From Purshia tridentata (lineage: Eukaryota > Streptophyta > Magnoliopsida > Rosales > Rosaceae): a DNA stretch of 27,789 nt. Location: assembly GCA_003254885.1 (NCBI GenBank), contig QANT01006957.1, positions 1 through 27,789 on the forward strand. The letters are read 5' to 3'. Below the pieces are notes generated by a model. That model ran no database searches. It had not been told where the DNA came from and worked only from the letters and a program-made list of their open reading frames with translations. This document shows positions 1-9,252 of the stretch, piece by piece. Each line of letters begins with the position of its first letter. Positions within the stretch are counted from its first letter, which is position 1. A program made the translations under genes and the position numbers.

Positions 1-154
1 TCCTTGCAAAAAATTAGACAAATCGGAAATTATTTGCCTATCTAACTTTGATCAAACATATAGACGGTTTCCTCAAAAATATTTGGTTCGTCCATATGTT
101 TGATCAAAGTTAGATAGGCAAATGATTTCCGATTTGTCTAATTTTTTGCAAGGA
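1..154. repeat. Near-perfect inverted repeat (foldback, MITE-like)
   Basis: Bases 1-66 and 89-154 are reverse complements with only two mismatches, around a 22-base loop at 67-88. The left arm starts at the first base of the window, so the element may extend further left and its target duplication cannot be seen. High arm identity suggests a recent insertion or a hairpin still under some constraint. A foldback MITE is the most likely explanation. A small-RNA hairpin or an assembly artefact near the N at 157 are alternatives. Confidence 0.8.
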
Positions 155-380
155 TGNCTATCAATAGAGATGTAGAAAATGAACGGTTCGGATCAACACA
201 AAATGACTCGTGTGGGCCCCACAAGGAGATTTCTCATTTAACACTAGATGAGGGATCCCTCATTAGAAGGTGGCCCTATATAGATAAGTGTCCTTCCTTT
301 AATGAGAAGTGAGAACTGGGAATGGCAACCGTTAAAAGGACTAGAAGACTCGAAAGATGGGTTTGATTCAAGGGTAGCTG

Positions 381-424
381 GTTCCGAATCCCAACCAAGC
401 TAGTTCCGAATCCCAACCAAGCTA
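381..424. repeat. 22-bp tandem duplication, two copies
   Basis: Bases 381-402 are repeated exactly at 403-424 (unit begins gttccgaatccc), and the first five bases follow again. No coding or regulatory role is visible. Confidence 0.9.
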
Positions 425-460
425 GTTCCTTCAACATAACATGCATGAACAGAAGAACAG

Positions 461-484
461 GTTGAGGTTGAGGTTGAGGTTGAA
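461..484. repeat. (GTTGAG)4 microsatellite
   Basis: Four hexamer units, the last ending in A instead of G. The same hexamer array, in another register, recurs 13 kb away at 13725-13746 upstream of the five-pass membrane protein gene. Confidence 0.9.
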
Positions 485-678
485 TGAAAAAGCAGAATAT
501 TTAGAATTTAGAAATGGGAAGTGTCGCGTAAAGTTGAGTTTTTCCAAACATATAAGAGCGTACCTTTTGGCAGATCGTGGAAGCTTTGTGCTTTGGAGTT
601 ATTGATGTTTTACATGAGTTGTACCATCTGCCCAGAGACTGCAGGCCCACTCACTCTAATTCACGGTCCTTACTGTGC

Positions 679-713
679 TGCACTGCACTGCACTGCACCG
701 CACCGCACCGCAC
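679..713. repeat. Compound pentanucleotide SSR (TGCAC)4(CGCAC)3
   Basis: Seven pentamer units in a row. The first four read TGCAC and the last three CGCAC, so a single T/C difference has spread by unit duplication. Confidence 0.9.
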
Positions 714-1101
714 CTTATCTCATACATACATACAACTAAGAATCAAGGAATCTCCACTCATCATAACCATTGTATACAACTACACTGCGTCTTGTCTTGT
801 CATTTCACCTCCATATCTTTTTTTCTTTGTTATAAAATTGGGCCGAACCCCGAGACAAAACAAAACCACCTACCTTTTCATACTCTTCTTCTTGTTCTAC
901 ACACTTTTTTCATGTATAAAGATATTTTGTTATGCTATCGTATTATCAATCAAATCGTTGCTATCATACTCTCTGGCCTCTAACCCTACACCTGCTAATT
1001 AGGCCATAGCTTTAGCCTTTATAGATGGATTTTTTTTTTTGGCCAAATAGATGGATTTCAAATTAAAAGACATGTTAGTATATTAATTAGGATGGATTGA
1101 A

Positions 1102-1110
1102 TTAATAAAA
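1102..1110. repeat. Left 9-bp target site duplication of the MITE
   Basis: TTAATAAAA, identical to 1511-1519 on the other side of the element. The tract is AT-rich, so chance contributes, but it sits exactly at both arm ends. Confidence 0.75.
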
Positions 1111-1510
1111 AGATAAATAATTATTTTGGTCATTAAACTATTATATTTGTATTAGTTTAGTTTTTAGATTTTTAATTTAAAAAATTAAAGATTTTGACTT
1201 TTTTAATTTTGTCAATTGAAGATTTTTCTATCAATTTACATATTTTTCATCTAAATTTATGTTTGTATAAGACTATATAAAGTCCTTTTTGAGAGCAAAA
1301 TGATTTATTTCATTTAAACTTTACCATTTTTTTCTCATGCAATATTTTTTCTTCTTTTATTTATAACTAAATTTGGATAAAAATGTGTGAATTGATGAAA
1401 AAGTCCTCAATTGACAAAATTGGTCAGTATCCTTAATTTTCCAAATTAAAAGTCTGGAGATCAAACTGATACAAGTGTAATAATCTGGAGACCAAAATAA
1501 CTATTTACCC
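1111..1510. mobile_element. Mutator-like MITE with long terminal inverted repeats
   Basis: A 400-bp non-coding element whose arms, about 1111-1260 and 1363-1510, are reverse complements over roughly 150 bases. The right end read inward starts GGGTAAATAGTTATTTTGG; the left end reads AGATAAATAATTATTTTGG. Many arm differences are C/T or G/A transitions with the left arm carrying the A/T base, as expected of old methylated DNA. It is bracketed by an identical 9-bp repeat TTAATAAAA at 1102-1110 and 1511-1519. A 9-bp target duplication plus long TIRs is typical of Mutator-superfamily elements. No transposase is present, so it is non-autonomous. Confidence 0.8.
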
Positions 1511-1519
1511 TTAATAAAA
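1511..1519. repeat. Right 9-bp target site duplication of the MITE
   Basis: TTAATAAAA directly after the right terminus. It pairs with 1102-1110. Confidence 0.75.
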
Positions 1520-1819
1520 TATTAACATCATTTAAAATTTAAATTTGAGATATAAAATTGAGATCCCTCACACTGCTCTAACCCGAATTCCTTTCTCCTT
1601 TGATTTATGATTGGTGCTTGCTCGGCTTTTGTTTTCTCCTTTTTGGGTTTGCTCAGACTTTGCTGGATTGGGTTGGGTTGCCTCTCTACGCGTTTTTGTA
1701 CTGGGCCTGGCTCTTTGTTTGGGTTTACTATACTCGTTTATTTGCTCAACTGTCTTAAGAGAACCTCATTCAAGTTTTTGAAGCGTATATATAACAATTG
1801 TGAGAGGAATATCTCAGCG

Positions 1820-1902
1820 GCTGGTTTGCCCGAGAGGTTAAGGGGGAAGACTTAAGATCTTCTGCACATAAGTGCGCATGGGTTCGAACCCCATAGCCAG
1901 CA
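1820..1902 (+). tRNA. tRNA-Leu (anticodon UAA), nuclear type
   Basis: Folds as a complete class II tRNA. The 7-bp acceptor stem is 1820-1826 (GCTGGTT) with AGCCAGC, and the discriminator A is at 1902. The anticodon stem GAAGA/TCTTC encloses loop CTTAAGA, with anticodon TAA at 1853-1855. A long variable arm follows, as in leucine tRNAs, then a T arm ATGGG/CCCAT with loop TTCGAAC. The internal B box GGTTCGAACC is at 1881-1890. There is no intron. It differs from the chloroplast tRNA-Leu(UAA), which carries a group I intron. No CCA is encoded, as normal for plant nuclear tRNAs. A T7 run downstream serves as Pol III terminator. Confidence 0.95.
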
Positions 1903-1913
1903 CAAAGTTAAAA

Positions 1914-1920
1914 TTTTTTT
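1914..1920 (+). terminator. Pol III T-run terminator of tRNA-Leu
   Basis: Seven consecutive T residues start 12 bases after the mature tRNA 3' end, the usual RNA polymerase III stop. Confidence 0.85.
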
Positions 1921-2960
1921 ATATTTACTTGAGAATATTAGCATTTAAATCTTCATTTGCACCCTAAACCCTTATAAACGTAACAATTAAACATTTACTT
2001 ATATTATATATATGTTAGGTGTTTACGTTTTCAATTTAATAAATGAATTACTTGTATGAACATCGAAGTGCATATGAGCACAAAATGAGTCATGTCCAGT
2101 GTTGGTTCTCAATACATGCTGCCCCACTTTTTAATTAACCGAGTGTTTCACACGAGCGATGAGTGTTTAATCTCTTTTTTTACTAAAATTGTCATACAAT
2201 TTATGTACGTCACTGTGAGCTGCTAGATAATTTCATTCACCATAATCTTGCATATTTGTTACATATATACATGAAAAATGAATACAACAACACAAAACAC
2301 AAAAAAAAGCAATAATTTAGAATTACGCCCATCCTAATTTGATTAGTTACATATTCAATAATTTCAATCGGTGCAAGCAAAGGGAAAAACGAGTTATATC
2401 AAATATTAACCAAATGGGCTAAGCGCTCGGCCTTGTAAAACATGCGACCCAGGATCTCTTTCTTATTTTTCTGCTCAATTTTCTATTATGTCTTTAATCT
2501 TGATTATTCTCTGTGTCATATTTTTTTATTTTTGTCTCTCTTTATTTTTTATTTAATAGTCAATATTAAAACATAATAGAGAAATTGGTAAATAAATAAA
2601 TAAGAAAATCCTTGTCAAAAATACATGCTGATTATATAAGGTGAGCAACTTATCATCTGAAAATTTTAGATGAACATTTTTAACCGTAGACACATTTAAT
2701 GAATTTGTTTGTAAAGACAAAGCTCAAAAGTGGATTAATTAATCATTTACTTTTGCGTCAATCCTAACTTTTTTATTTTTGGCCTAATCCTATTTCCAGC
2801 TCTGACCCCACATAGCTCAGCACCCTGTTTTTTTTTGTTCGCTTTTTAGCACCTGGTACTTCGGTCGTTTTTTTTAATTGTAAGAAAACGATATTTATAT
2901 TGCTTCTTTTTATTTCATCTGATTCCATCTTCGTTAAATAAATTAAAAAATAAAAAATAA
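1921..2960. other. AT-rich intergenic, probable PILS promoter
   Basis: I see no gene here. The part nearest the carrier gene must hold its promoter, but no single TATA box stands out; tattatataag near 2631 is one candidate. Three copies of TGGCTTGAAA lie near 2966, 2990 and 3020, around the start of the likely leader exon. Confidence 0.5.
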
Positions 2961-3138
2961 AACCTTGGCTTGAAACTATTTTAGTGGTGCTGGCTTGAAA
3001 AGTTATTTTCTTGGTCTAACTGGCTTGAAAAGATTATCAAGGCATTCCTGGCGAATCCTTATCTTACAGCTTCGACCATTACTGCCTCGCCGTGAATCTG
3101 TATTTTTTTGCAACCTTCTCCCTTTTCTATCTCTATAT

Positions 3139-3684
3139 GTAAGCTCTCACTCTCTCTCTTGGTATTGCAATTTCGTTTTGATATTGATGTTAAATTTATA
3201 TTTTGAATCACCCATTTTTCTCGTTCGGTTGGTTAAGGTTTTTCAAAATCCTTGAAACCCATGCTCCGTCCTCATAGAATTTTTGTTTGTTTTGTGATAT
3301 TCTGTGAAACCCATGTTGTATCCTCAATTTCCCACTGTTTTAGTGACAGAATTTAGAACAAATGCTTATCTTATTGATTTGCTTGATGTTAATTCTTCTG
3401 ACCCATTTTGTATGCTGGTTTGGGGTAGCTTATGACAGAATTTAGAACAAATGCTTTTCTTATTGATTTACTTGACGTTATTGAATTTAGAATTTAATCT
3501 ACTTGATAATGTGCAAACCCATGTGGCAAGTGGCGTGCTCTTTGATTTTGTTAGATATCTTGATATAAACTGAATCTATGTTGTAAAATCCCAGAAATTT
3601 TCAGTGCGGTTTTAGATATGTTGCTATTGGTACCATTTATGTTGATGTCTTTATTTATTTGAGTTATTGTTTGATTAATTGCAG
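3139..3684 (+). other. Probable 5' UTR intron of the PILS gene
   Basis: A donor GTAAGC at 3139 and an acceptor ending TTAATTGCAG at 3684 frame a T-rich 546-base intron. The short exon that follows (3685-3725) leads straight into the start codon. Neither leader exon part contains an ATG, so splicing would give a leader free of uORFs. The exact transcription start is not visible. Confidence 0.6.
3344..3480. repeat. 48-bp direct repeat inside the leader intron
   Basis: Bases 3344-3391 and 3433-3480 match with three mismatches and a 41-base spacer. A shorter repeat (TGAAACCCATG...) occurs at about 3254 and 3305. The intron appears to have grown by local duplication. Confidence 0.8.
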
Positions 3685-3725
3685 AAAGAATAATTTCTTT
3701 TGATCTTCGAGTAATTAAAGGAAAG

Positions 3726-5075
3726 ATGTCTCGGTATCTTATAGAATTGTATCAAACTAATTTTGAATCAAGTGGGGATGTGATGAGTGCAATAGTTCCT
3801 TTGATGAAACTTTTATCCCTCACAGTTATTGGACTGGTTCTTGCGCACCCAAGAACTCAAATCATACCAAGAGCTACTTTTAGGCTCCTCAGCAAGCTTG
3901 TTTTTGCCTTGTTCTTGCCCTGTCTAATCTTTACTGAGCTAGGTGAATCTATTACACTTGAAAACTTTGCTCAGTGGTGGTTTATCCCAGTTAATGTGTT
4001 GATAAGTACACTTATTGGCTGCTTCCTTGGGTACTTAGTGGTGCTCATATGTCGTCCGCCCCCACAGTTAAACAGATTTACTATTGTCATGACTGCCTTT
4101 GGGAATACTGGAAATCTCCCACTTGCTATTGTTGGATCTGTTTGTCATACTGAGAAGAACCCATTTGGACCCCATTGTCACTCGAGCGGTGTGGCTTATG
4201 TCTCTTTTGCCCAATGGGTTGCTGTAATTCTTGTTTATACCCTTGTTTATCACATGATGGAGCCTCCATTGGAGTATTATGAGATTGTTGAGGAAGCGGC
4301 TGAGATTGAGGGACCACAAACTAACGATATCAGTAGGCCTTTACTTGTAGAAGCTGAATGGCCAGGTATTGAAGAAAAAGAAACTGAGCATTCCAAGTCT
4401 CCCTTCATTGCTAGGGTTTTCAAAAGCATCTCAAATGTTTCACAGACCACTGTTCCAGATGTTGACGTATCAGGAGAAGGCAGTGGAAGCAGTCCCAGGT
4501 CTATTAGGTGTTTGGCTGAGCCTAGGGTGGTCAGGAGGATGAGAATTGTTGCTGAACAAACTCCAATACAGCACATACTTCAACCCCCAACAATTGCTTC
4601 TCTATTGGCCATCTTTATTGGGACAGTGCCTCAGTTAAAAGCTTTTTTCTTCGGATATGATGCTCCACTGTCCTTCGTCACAGACAGTTTAGAGATTTTG
4701 GCTGGTGCAATGGTGCCTTCTGTGATGCTTATTCTTGGGGGTATGCTTGCAGAGGGGCCAAATGATTCTAGACTTGGCCTCCGGACTACTATTGGCATAA
4801 CTGTGGCAAGGCTTTTACTGCTTCCTCTGCTGGGAATTGGTATTGTGGCATTGGCTGACAAGCTCAATTTCCTCGTTGATGATGATGCAATGTATAGGTT
4901 TGTTCTTTTGCTGCAGTACACGACACCCAGTGCAATTTTATTGGGAGCAATTGCCAGCTTGAGGGGATATGCAGTTAGCGAGGCTTCAGCACTTCTTTTC
5001 TGGCAGCATGTGTTTGCTCTGTTCTCCCTTTCCTTGTATATTGTTATCTACTTTAAATTAATAGCATATATCTGA
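3726..5075 (+). CDS. PILS2: PIN-LIKES auxin carrier, PILS2 type
   Basis: A 449-residue auxin efflux carrier (Mem_trans) family protein in one uninterrupted coding exon. PILS proteins sit in the ER membrane and limit nuclear auxin signalling by sequestering auxin. Two hydrophobic blocks are visible: about residues 21-182 (five helices, with the conserved segments LPCLIFTELGE near 64-74 and FGNTGNLPLAI near 125-135) and about 288-446 (five helices, with PSVMLILGGML near 331-341 and QYTTPSAILLGAIASLRGY near 397-415). A hydrophilic loop at about 183-283 separates them and is short compared with canonical long-loop PIN proteins, which argues for PILS. The start is the first in-frame ATG, with A at -3 and just after the leader-intron acceptor; Met20 is a weaker alternative. 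The nearest match I can recall is Arabidopsis PILS2, and the next gene downstream supports this by synteny. Confidence 0.95.
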   Translation: MSRYLIELYQTNFESSGDVMSAIVPLMKLLSLTVIGLVLAHPRTQIIPRATFRLLSKLVFALFLPCLIFTELGESITLENFAQWWFIPVNVLISTLIGCFLGYLVVLICRPPPQLNRFTIVMTAFGNTGNLPLAIVGSVCHTEKNPFGPHCHSSGVAYVSFAQWVAVILVYTLVYHMMEPPLEYYEIVEEAAEIEGPQTNDISRPLLVEAEWPGIEEKETEHSKSPFIARVFKSISNVSQTTVPDVDVSGEGSGSSPRSIRCLAEPRVVRRMRIVAEQTPIQHILQPPTIASLLAIFIGTVPQLKAFFFGYDAPLSFVTDSLEILAGAMVPSVMLILGGMLAEGPNDSRLGLRTTIGITVARLLLLPLLGIGIVALADKLNFLVDDDAMYRFVLLLQYTTPSAILLGAIASLRGYAVSEASALLFWQHVFALFSLSLYIVIYFKLIAYI

Positions 5076-5553
5076 GGTTTGGATTAAATTTAGAGCATAA
5101 AAGGCTGCTTTCTCCCTGTCCACTAGAGTATATTGCTTGAATGTGGTTGATTTGTTTTCTTAATCAGTTTACTCTACTTGGAACTGGCGATTGAGGTGAA
5201 CAGTGCCTTGTCTTTAATTTTTTTTTCCTTTCTCTGAAGTCAATGAAGCGTAATTGTCTAAAGTCGATTTTGTAGAATAATTATATGCGAGCGTCAAAGT
5301 TGGCATTTTGTATAACGTGTTAATTATTGTATATAGCTTTCCAAGTATATGTATTTTACATGACAACTGAAGCTTTTAACGTGTTAGGTTACGTGAGTGG
5401 AGCTTCTTTAGACAAAAATCAGAACTGTCAACAAGACTCTTGGCGCCAGAATTCTGCAGAACTCAATTTTATATATTAGGTTGTCTATATGCTTACAGAT
5501 GATAGACAATAAGTGTACACTTTTTTTTCTTGGTAGATGATACACATCAATTC

Positions 5554-5656
5554 GATATTGAACTTGAGATCTCACCATTCATTTCCACTATGGTTCATAG
5601 GAGCTGGAGATTGGACCTGAGATCTCACTTCCACTCTCGTTCTTAGAGGAGCTAGA
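5554..5656. repeat. Degenerate tandem duplication (about 50 bp, two copies)
   Basis: 5554-5606 and 5607-5656 share ATTG-AC-TGAGATCTCAC, then TTCCACT, then GTTC-TAG and GGAGCT. The first copy has a 7-base insertion. It may be a remnant of a repeat family. Confidence 0.7.
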
Positions 5657-5896
5657 TCTTATTAATCCCAGAGGGGATAGAGGCCACAATATCTGTACAT
5701 TTCACTTATTGATTGGAAATTGAGAGGGTGAACAAATGAGATTAAAATGTCGTTGGAAATTGGACCCATATACTTGACATGGTATTAGAAACTTAGGAAT
5801 CTGTCTATGCAATATGTTGGATCTTTTATAGCATATACTTAACAACATTATCCGAAATTTCAATCTATTTTCTTAACAACGTTGTTTCATTCGCGC

Positions 5897-5920
5897 GTGT
5901 GTGTGTGTGTATATATATAT
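5897..5920. repeat. Compound SSR (GT)7(AT)5
   Basis: Alternating GT dinucleotides run directly into AT dinucleotides. The tract can form Z-DNA or melt easily, but no function is implied. Confidence 0.9.
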
Positions 5921-7105
5921 TCTGCTTACATGGTATTTGATTAGAAGCGTGTTCACGGCACCCTCAAAAGATTGACCCGCATTTGTGAAAATTCTGTAGG
6001 ATTCGGGTGGCTTTGTTATGAAGACAATTTCAAGCCCAAAATAAATTTGACCCATCTTGATGAACTTTGACTTGACCCAACCTTTTTCCCTCTAAGCATA
6101 GGTAATGGAAGAAAGCATTGATTCAAAGTCTTGGATGAACCTGGACCATTGCACATGAACAACACGGTTTGCATGGTTTCCATATAAATGAATGACAAAA
6201 CACAAATGGCACACGTACTGACCAAATGTCTGAAGCCAAGATCCTGTAGTGGACTTCCCAAGAAGATGCCCTGCAATTACTTATTTCTTAATCCTTCTCT
6301 TTTTCATGAAAATGTCATCATCAAATCCCCACCAAACAATTCTAAAATAAAAGTAAGAAGCACCGACTGCCCTCAAGAGATGGTAAATTGAATAGAAAAT
6401 TTTAAAACATCATGTTGAAAATCTAGCAAATATATATTATATTAGTAATATACAATTTAAGAGAATATAATACTGGGAAATAAATTCCGGCCATTGGCTG
6501 CCAAAAGAAAGGAATCCCAGTGATGGGGAATATGCGGAGAATTGTAAATTTGTAATAAGAGCAAGCTTCATGCGTTGTTTCCCACCATGTTCTTTACATT
6601 AATTTAATTAATAAATAAATCATAAAAAGGAGTAAACTGATTCCATTCATATATATGAGATGTGTCCCATTCAGTTTCAGTCAAGACCATAATGGATGTC
6701 CTACTCCTACTTCTAAGTTCTAGCAAACTAATAAATACCACACTGGATGGATGTTATTAAACCGTATTTCTATAAAAATAAAGGCCAGTTTTTTATTCAA
6801 ATTTGAGTAACCTAAACAAAGGAGGAGTTGCACACTTGCACACCCATTTAAATTACTCTAACTAAAAAATATTCCAATAAATAAATACAATTTTTTGGTA
6901 TCAAAATAATAAAAATGGTACTTTTGTAGAGGCCCACAGGATAGGGTTCGATCATTTCTATGGCATAAAGCGACACAGGCAATCTGTTCCCCACCGCGCG
7001 AAATATGCCCAAATCTTCTCCTATTTCAATGACCCATTTTTTAAAGTTTAAACCCTCTCCTCCTCCTAATTGCAGTTTCCCACCACCTTCCCAACCATTT
7101 ATCCC

Positions 7106-7113
7106 TATAAATA
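7106..7113 (+). promoter_or_regulatory. TATA box of the RPI gene
   Basis: TATAAATA in a pyrimidine-rich promoter. Transcription would begin near 7135-7145, giving a leader of about 300 bases before the start codon at 7440. Confidence 0.65.
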
Positions 7114-7200
7114 CAAACTCCAACCCCAACCCCAACCCGCCTCCTCAGTCCTCACAAACCCTATCTCCTCCTCTCTCTTTCTCTACCTCCTTTTTCCCCA

Positions 7201-7323
7201 ATGCTGACCACCACACATTCCTAGATACACGGCCCCCAATCTCTTACATGCACCCTTTTCCCCTCTTTCTATAAACCCTCTTCTTTCCTTGTCTCAACCT
7301 TCATCATACCCATGTTTCAATAA
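7201..7323 (+). promoter_or_regulatory. Three short uORFs in the RPI leader
   Basis: Between the inferred transcription start and the main ATG there are exactly three ATGs. Each opens a short frame that ends before the CDS: 7201-7224 (7 residues), 7248-7274 (8 residues) and 7312-7323 (3 residues). This assumes an unspliced leader and a start site downstream of the TATA box at 7106. If translated they would lower or condition isomerase output. Confidence 0.5.
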
Positions 7324-7439
7324 CTCAAAAAACCCTTTGATTCTTTGATTTTATTTATTTTGTTGTTTTCTGAAATCTGGGTTTCGATTCTTATTTCCTT
7401 ATAGCCCCATTTTATTTATTGGGTCCGACCAATCCGGCC

Positions 7440-8219
7440 ATGGAAGCTGGAATTTTGGTCCCTTCTCCAACCTCGTCCTCACCTCTATCGACTAATCTGC
7501 CCTCTGTGATTCTAACCCAAGATGAGTTGAAGAAAATCGCGGCCTACAAGGCCGTCGAGTACGTCGAGTCCGGCATGGTCCTCGGCCTCGGCACCGGCTC
7601 CACTGCCAAGCACGCTGTGGACCGTATCGGCGACCTTTTGCATCAGGGCAAGCTTCAGAATATTATAGGAGTACCCACTTCGAAGAAGACCCATGAACAA
7701 GCTCTGTCTTTGGGAATTCCATTGGCGGATCTCGACTCGCACCCCGTCCTTGATCTCGCAATCGATGGCGCCGATGAGGTCGATCCCCACCTCAATTTAG
7801 TCAAAGGCCGAGGTGGGTCGCTGTTGAGGGAGAAGATGGTTGAGGGTGCTTGTAAGAAATTTGTTGTTATTGTTGATGAGTCCAAGCTCGTCAAGCATTT
7901 GGGGGGTAGTGGGCTCGCTATGCCGGTTGAGATTGTTCCATTTTGTTGGAAATTCACGGCCAAAAGGCTCCAAGAATTGTTTGAGTACGCGGGTTGTGTT
8001 GCAAAGCTTAGAAATTTTAGTGAAAATGGTGAGCCTTTTTTGACAGACAATGGGAATTACATTGTGGACTTGTATTTCAAGAAAGATATTGGGGATTTGA
8101 AGGCTGCTAGTGACGCAATTTTGCAGCTTGTTGGAGTTGTTGAGCACGGAATGTTCCTGGACATGGCGACCACTGTGATTGTTGCGGGCGAGCTTGGTAT
8201 ATTGGTGAAGAATAAGTAA
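7440..8219 (+). CDS. RPI: Ribose-5-phosphate isomerase A, cytosolic
   Basis: A 259-residue enzyme interconverting ribose 5-phosphate and ribulose 5-phosphate in the pentose phosphate pathway, which feeds nucleotide and hence UDP-sugar synthesis. The RpiA fold is complete: phosphate-binding GLGTGSTA at 49-56, DGADEVD at 109-115, KGRGG at 122-126 and Glu131. Asp109, Asp112, Lys122 and Glu131 line up with E. coli Asp81, Asp84, Lys94 and Glu103. There is no plastid transit peptide, so a cytosolic form like Arabidopsis RSW10/RPI1 is likely. The start is the ATG at 7440 in an ideal GCCATGG context; the frame is open upstream to a TTG at 7419, which is not a credible plant start. The gene has one exon. 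It follows the PILS gene on the same strand, as in Arabidopsis. Confidence 0.97.
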   Translation: MEAGILVPSPTSSSPLSTNLPSVILTQDELKKIAAYKAVEYVESGMVLGLGTGSTAKHAVDRIGDLLHQGKLQNIIGVPTSKKTHEQALSLGIPLADLDSHPVLDLAIDGADEVDPHLNLVKGRGGSLLREKMVEGACKKFVVIVDESKLVKHLGGSGLAMPVEIVPFCWKFTAKRLQELFEYAGCVAKLRNFSENGEPFLTDNGNYIVDLYFKKDIGDLKAASDAILQLVGVVEHGMFLDMATTVIVAGELGILVKNK

Positions 8220-9030
8220 CCGGCCCCGAGGAGGTAGTTCGAGATGGGTTCTAACTTATTACATGTAGGAGCAACTATAGAGTTTGGTTTTCCAATCAAA
8301 TTGTGGAAGATTTCATTGGTCTTTATTGTAACAAAGGAAGTTTTAATCTCCTACAATTAATTTAATACTACTTTTGGGAGGGTCTCCTAACATTTTGATA
8401 TGTCTTTGAGTCAATTTCGCAAGGACTAGAAAGTTTGCAATTTTGTGGATGAATGACTGGCAGGTTATGTTTGATATCTGTCATGTTGTTTTGATATAAA
8501 ATCCACCTCATTAGTAATCAAATGTTCTCACTTTTACAAAGAGGCATCTATGCATTGGAATGGAATGGTTCAGGTTTCTAATTGCTGTTGACACCATGTA
8601 TGATTATTATCATTGAATTGCATAAGTTTTTTTGGTTTGCTCTATTATCTTTCACCTTGTAAACAATCTGAAGGTCAGAACAGGTTGCTCATTGTTAAAA
8701 CTTTCAGTTAAATTTGTGAAGTATTTTGCCATCTTGAAATTTTCTCTCTGAAATCTGAGTGGGTGTAAATTTATAACCACTGGCACCCCCAAATGTAAGT
8801 TATAGTCATCACAAAGGTGTGAACCCATAGACAAGGACTTACAAAAAAAAAAAATCCTCTTTTGCTCTTCAAAATGGGGGAGTCTGTGATGACTTACAAG
8901 TGATATCCCCATTAAGTTCATTTTAGCAGTCTCTTCTTTACTTATGAAGCTCAGGAGATGGTTTTTTAAAGGAAAAATCTACTGAGTCCCAAGCTTAATC
9001 CTGGTTTCTACTTTAAGAACCATCTTTTAG

Positions 9031-9252
9031 GGACAAACTGTGGTCCAGTGGCCTCGTAATATTATGGGAGTGCAGACTACGAATAGAATTCTTATATCCT
9101 CTGCTTCTGTGTGTTCCACTCAAGGTAGTGCTGATGAAAGTGCTCAAGGATTTTTACAGGGAGAGTCTGATCATAAGGCCTCTGTCTCTGGCCTTAACCA
9201 CTTGCATATTGACATTTTAGAAGTGACCAGTTTTGTACTTTGCTTGAATTGA
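9031..9252 (+). CDS. Unrecognised ORF or exon remnant
   Basis: An open frame of about 73 codons starts after a TAG at 9028 and ends with TGA. It has no good ATG at its left end; the first internal ATG encodes MGVQTTNRIL. The sequence before it, ...CATCTTTTAG, could be a splice acceptor, so this may be an exon or a pseudogene piece. Its middle is balanced in composition and rich in Ser, Gln and Asp, unlike the low-complexity frames around it. I do not recognise the protein, and chance is quite possible. Confidence 0.2.
   Translation, partial: GQTVVQWPRNIMGVQTTNRILISSASVCSTQGSADESAQGFLQGESDHKASVSGLNHLHIDILEVTSFVLCLN

Larger units (their letters stand above)
155..1101. other. Intergenic, no gene recognised
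   Basis: This stretch holds three short tandem repeats (listed separately) and otherwise unassigned AT-rich sequence. The open frames around 521-1002 run through simple repeats and resemble no protein family I know. A poly-T run lies near 1030-1040. Confidence 0.6.
5076..7100. other. Intergenic between PILS2 and RPI
   Basis: This holds the PILS 3' UTR, a degenerate local duplication, a GT/AT microsatellite, AT-rich sequence and then the isomerase promoter. No gene is recognised. Reverse-strand frames at 5873-6276 resemble no family. Confidence 0.6.

Noticed and set aside
521-1002. Overlapping plus-strand ORFs
   Set aside because: They translate through a pentanucleotide repeat and overlap in several frames; no coding signal.
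1607-1855. 82-residue ORF at the tRNA
   Set aside because: It runs into tRNA-Leu and has no protein similarity.
6188-6391. Possible Copia RNase H remnant (HVLTKCLKP)
   Set aside because: Only a few residues resemble the Copia C-terminal LTK motif, with no other domain, LTR or primer site nearby.
7005-7274. Pro-rich ORF upstream of the isomerase
   Set aside because: It spans the TATA box and the leader, is compositionally biased, and is best explained by the pyrimidine-rich promoter.
7419-7439. Seven-residue N-terminal extension of the isomerase
   Set aside because: It begins with TTG, not ATG. The ATG at 7440 has the ideal GCCATGG context.
8794-8898. Imperfect inverted repeat (TGTAAGT...GTCATCACA)
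   Set aside because: The arms are about 14 bases with a gap, and there is no target duplication; too weak to call an element.
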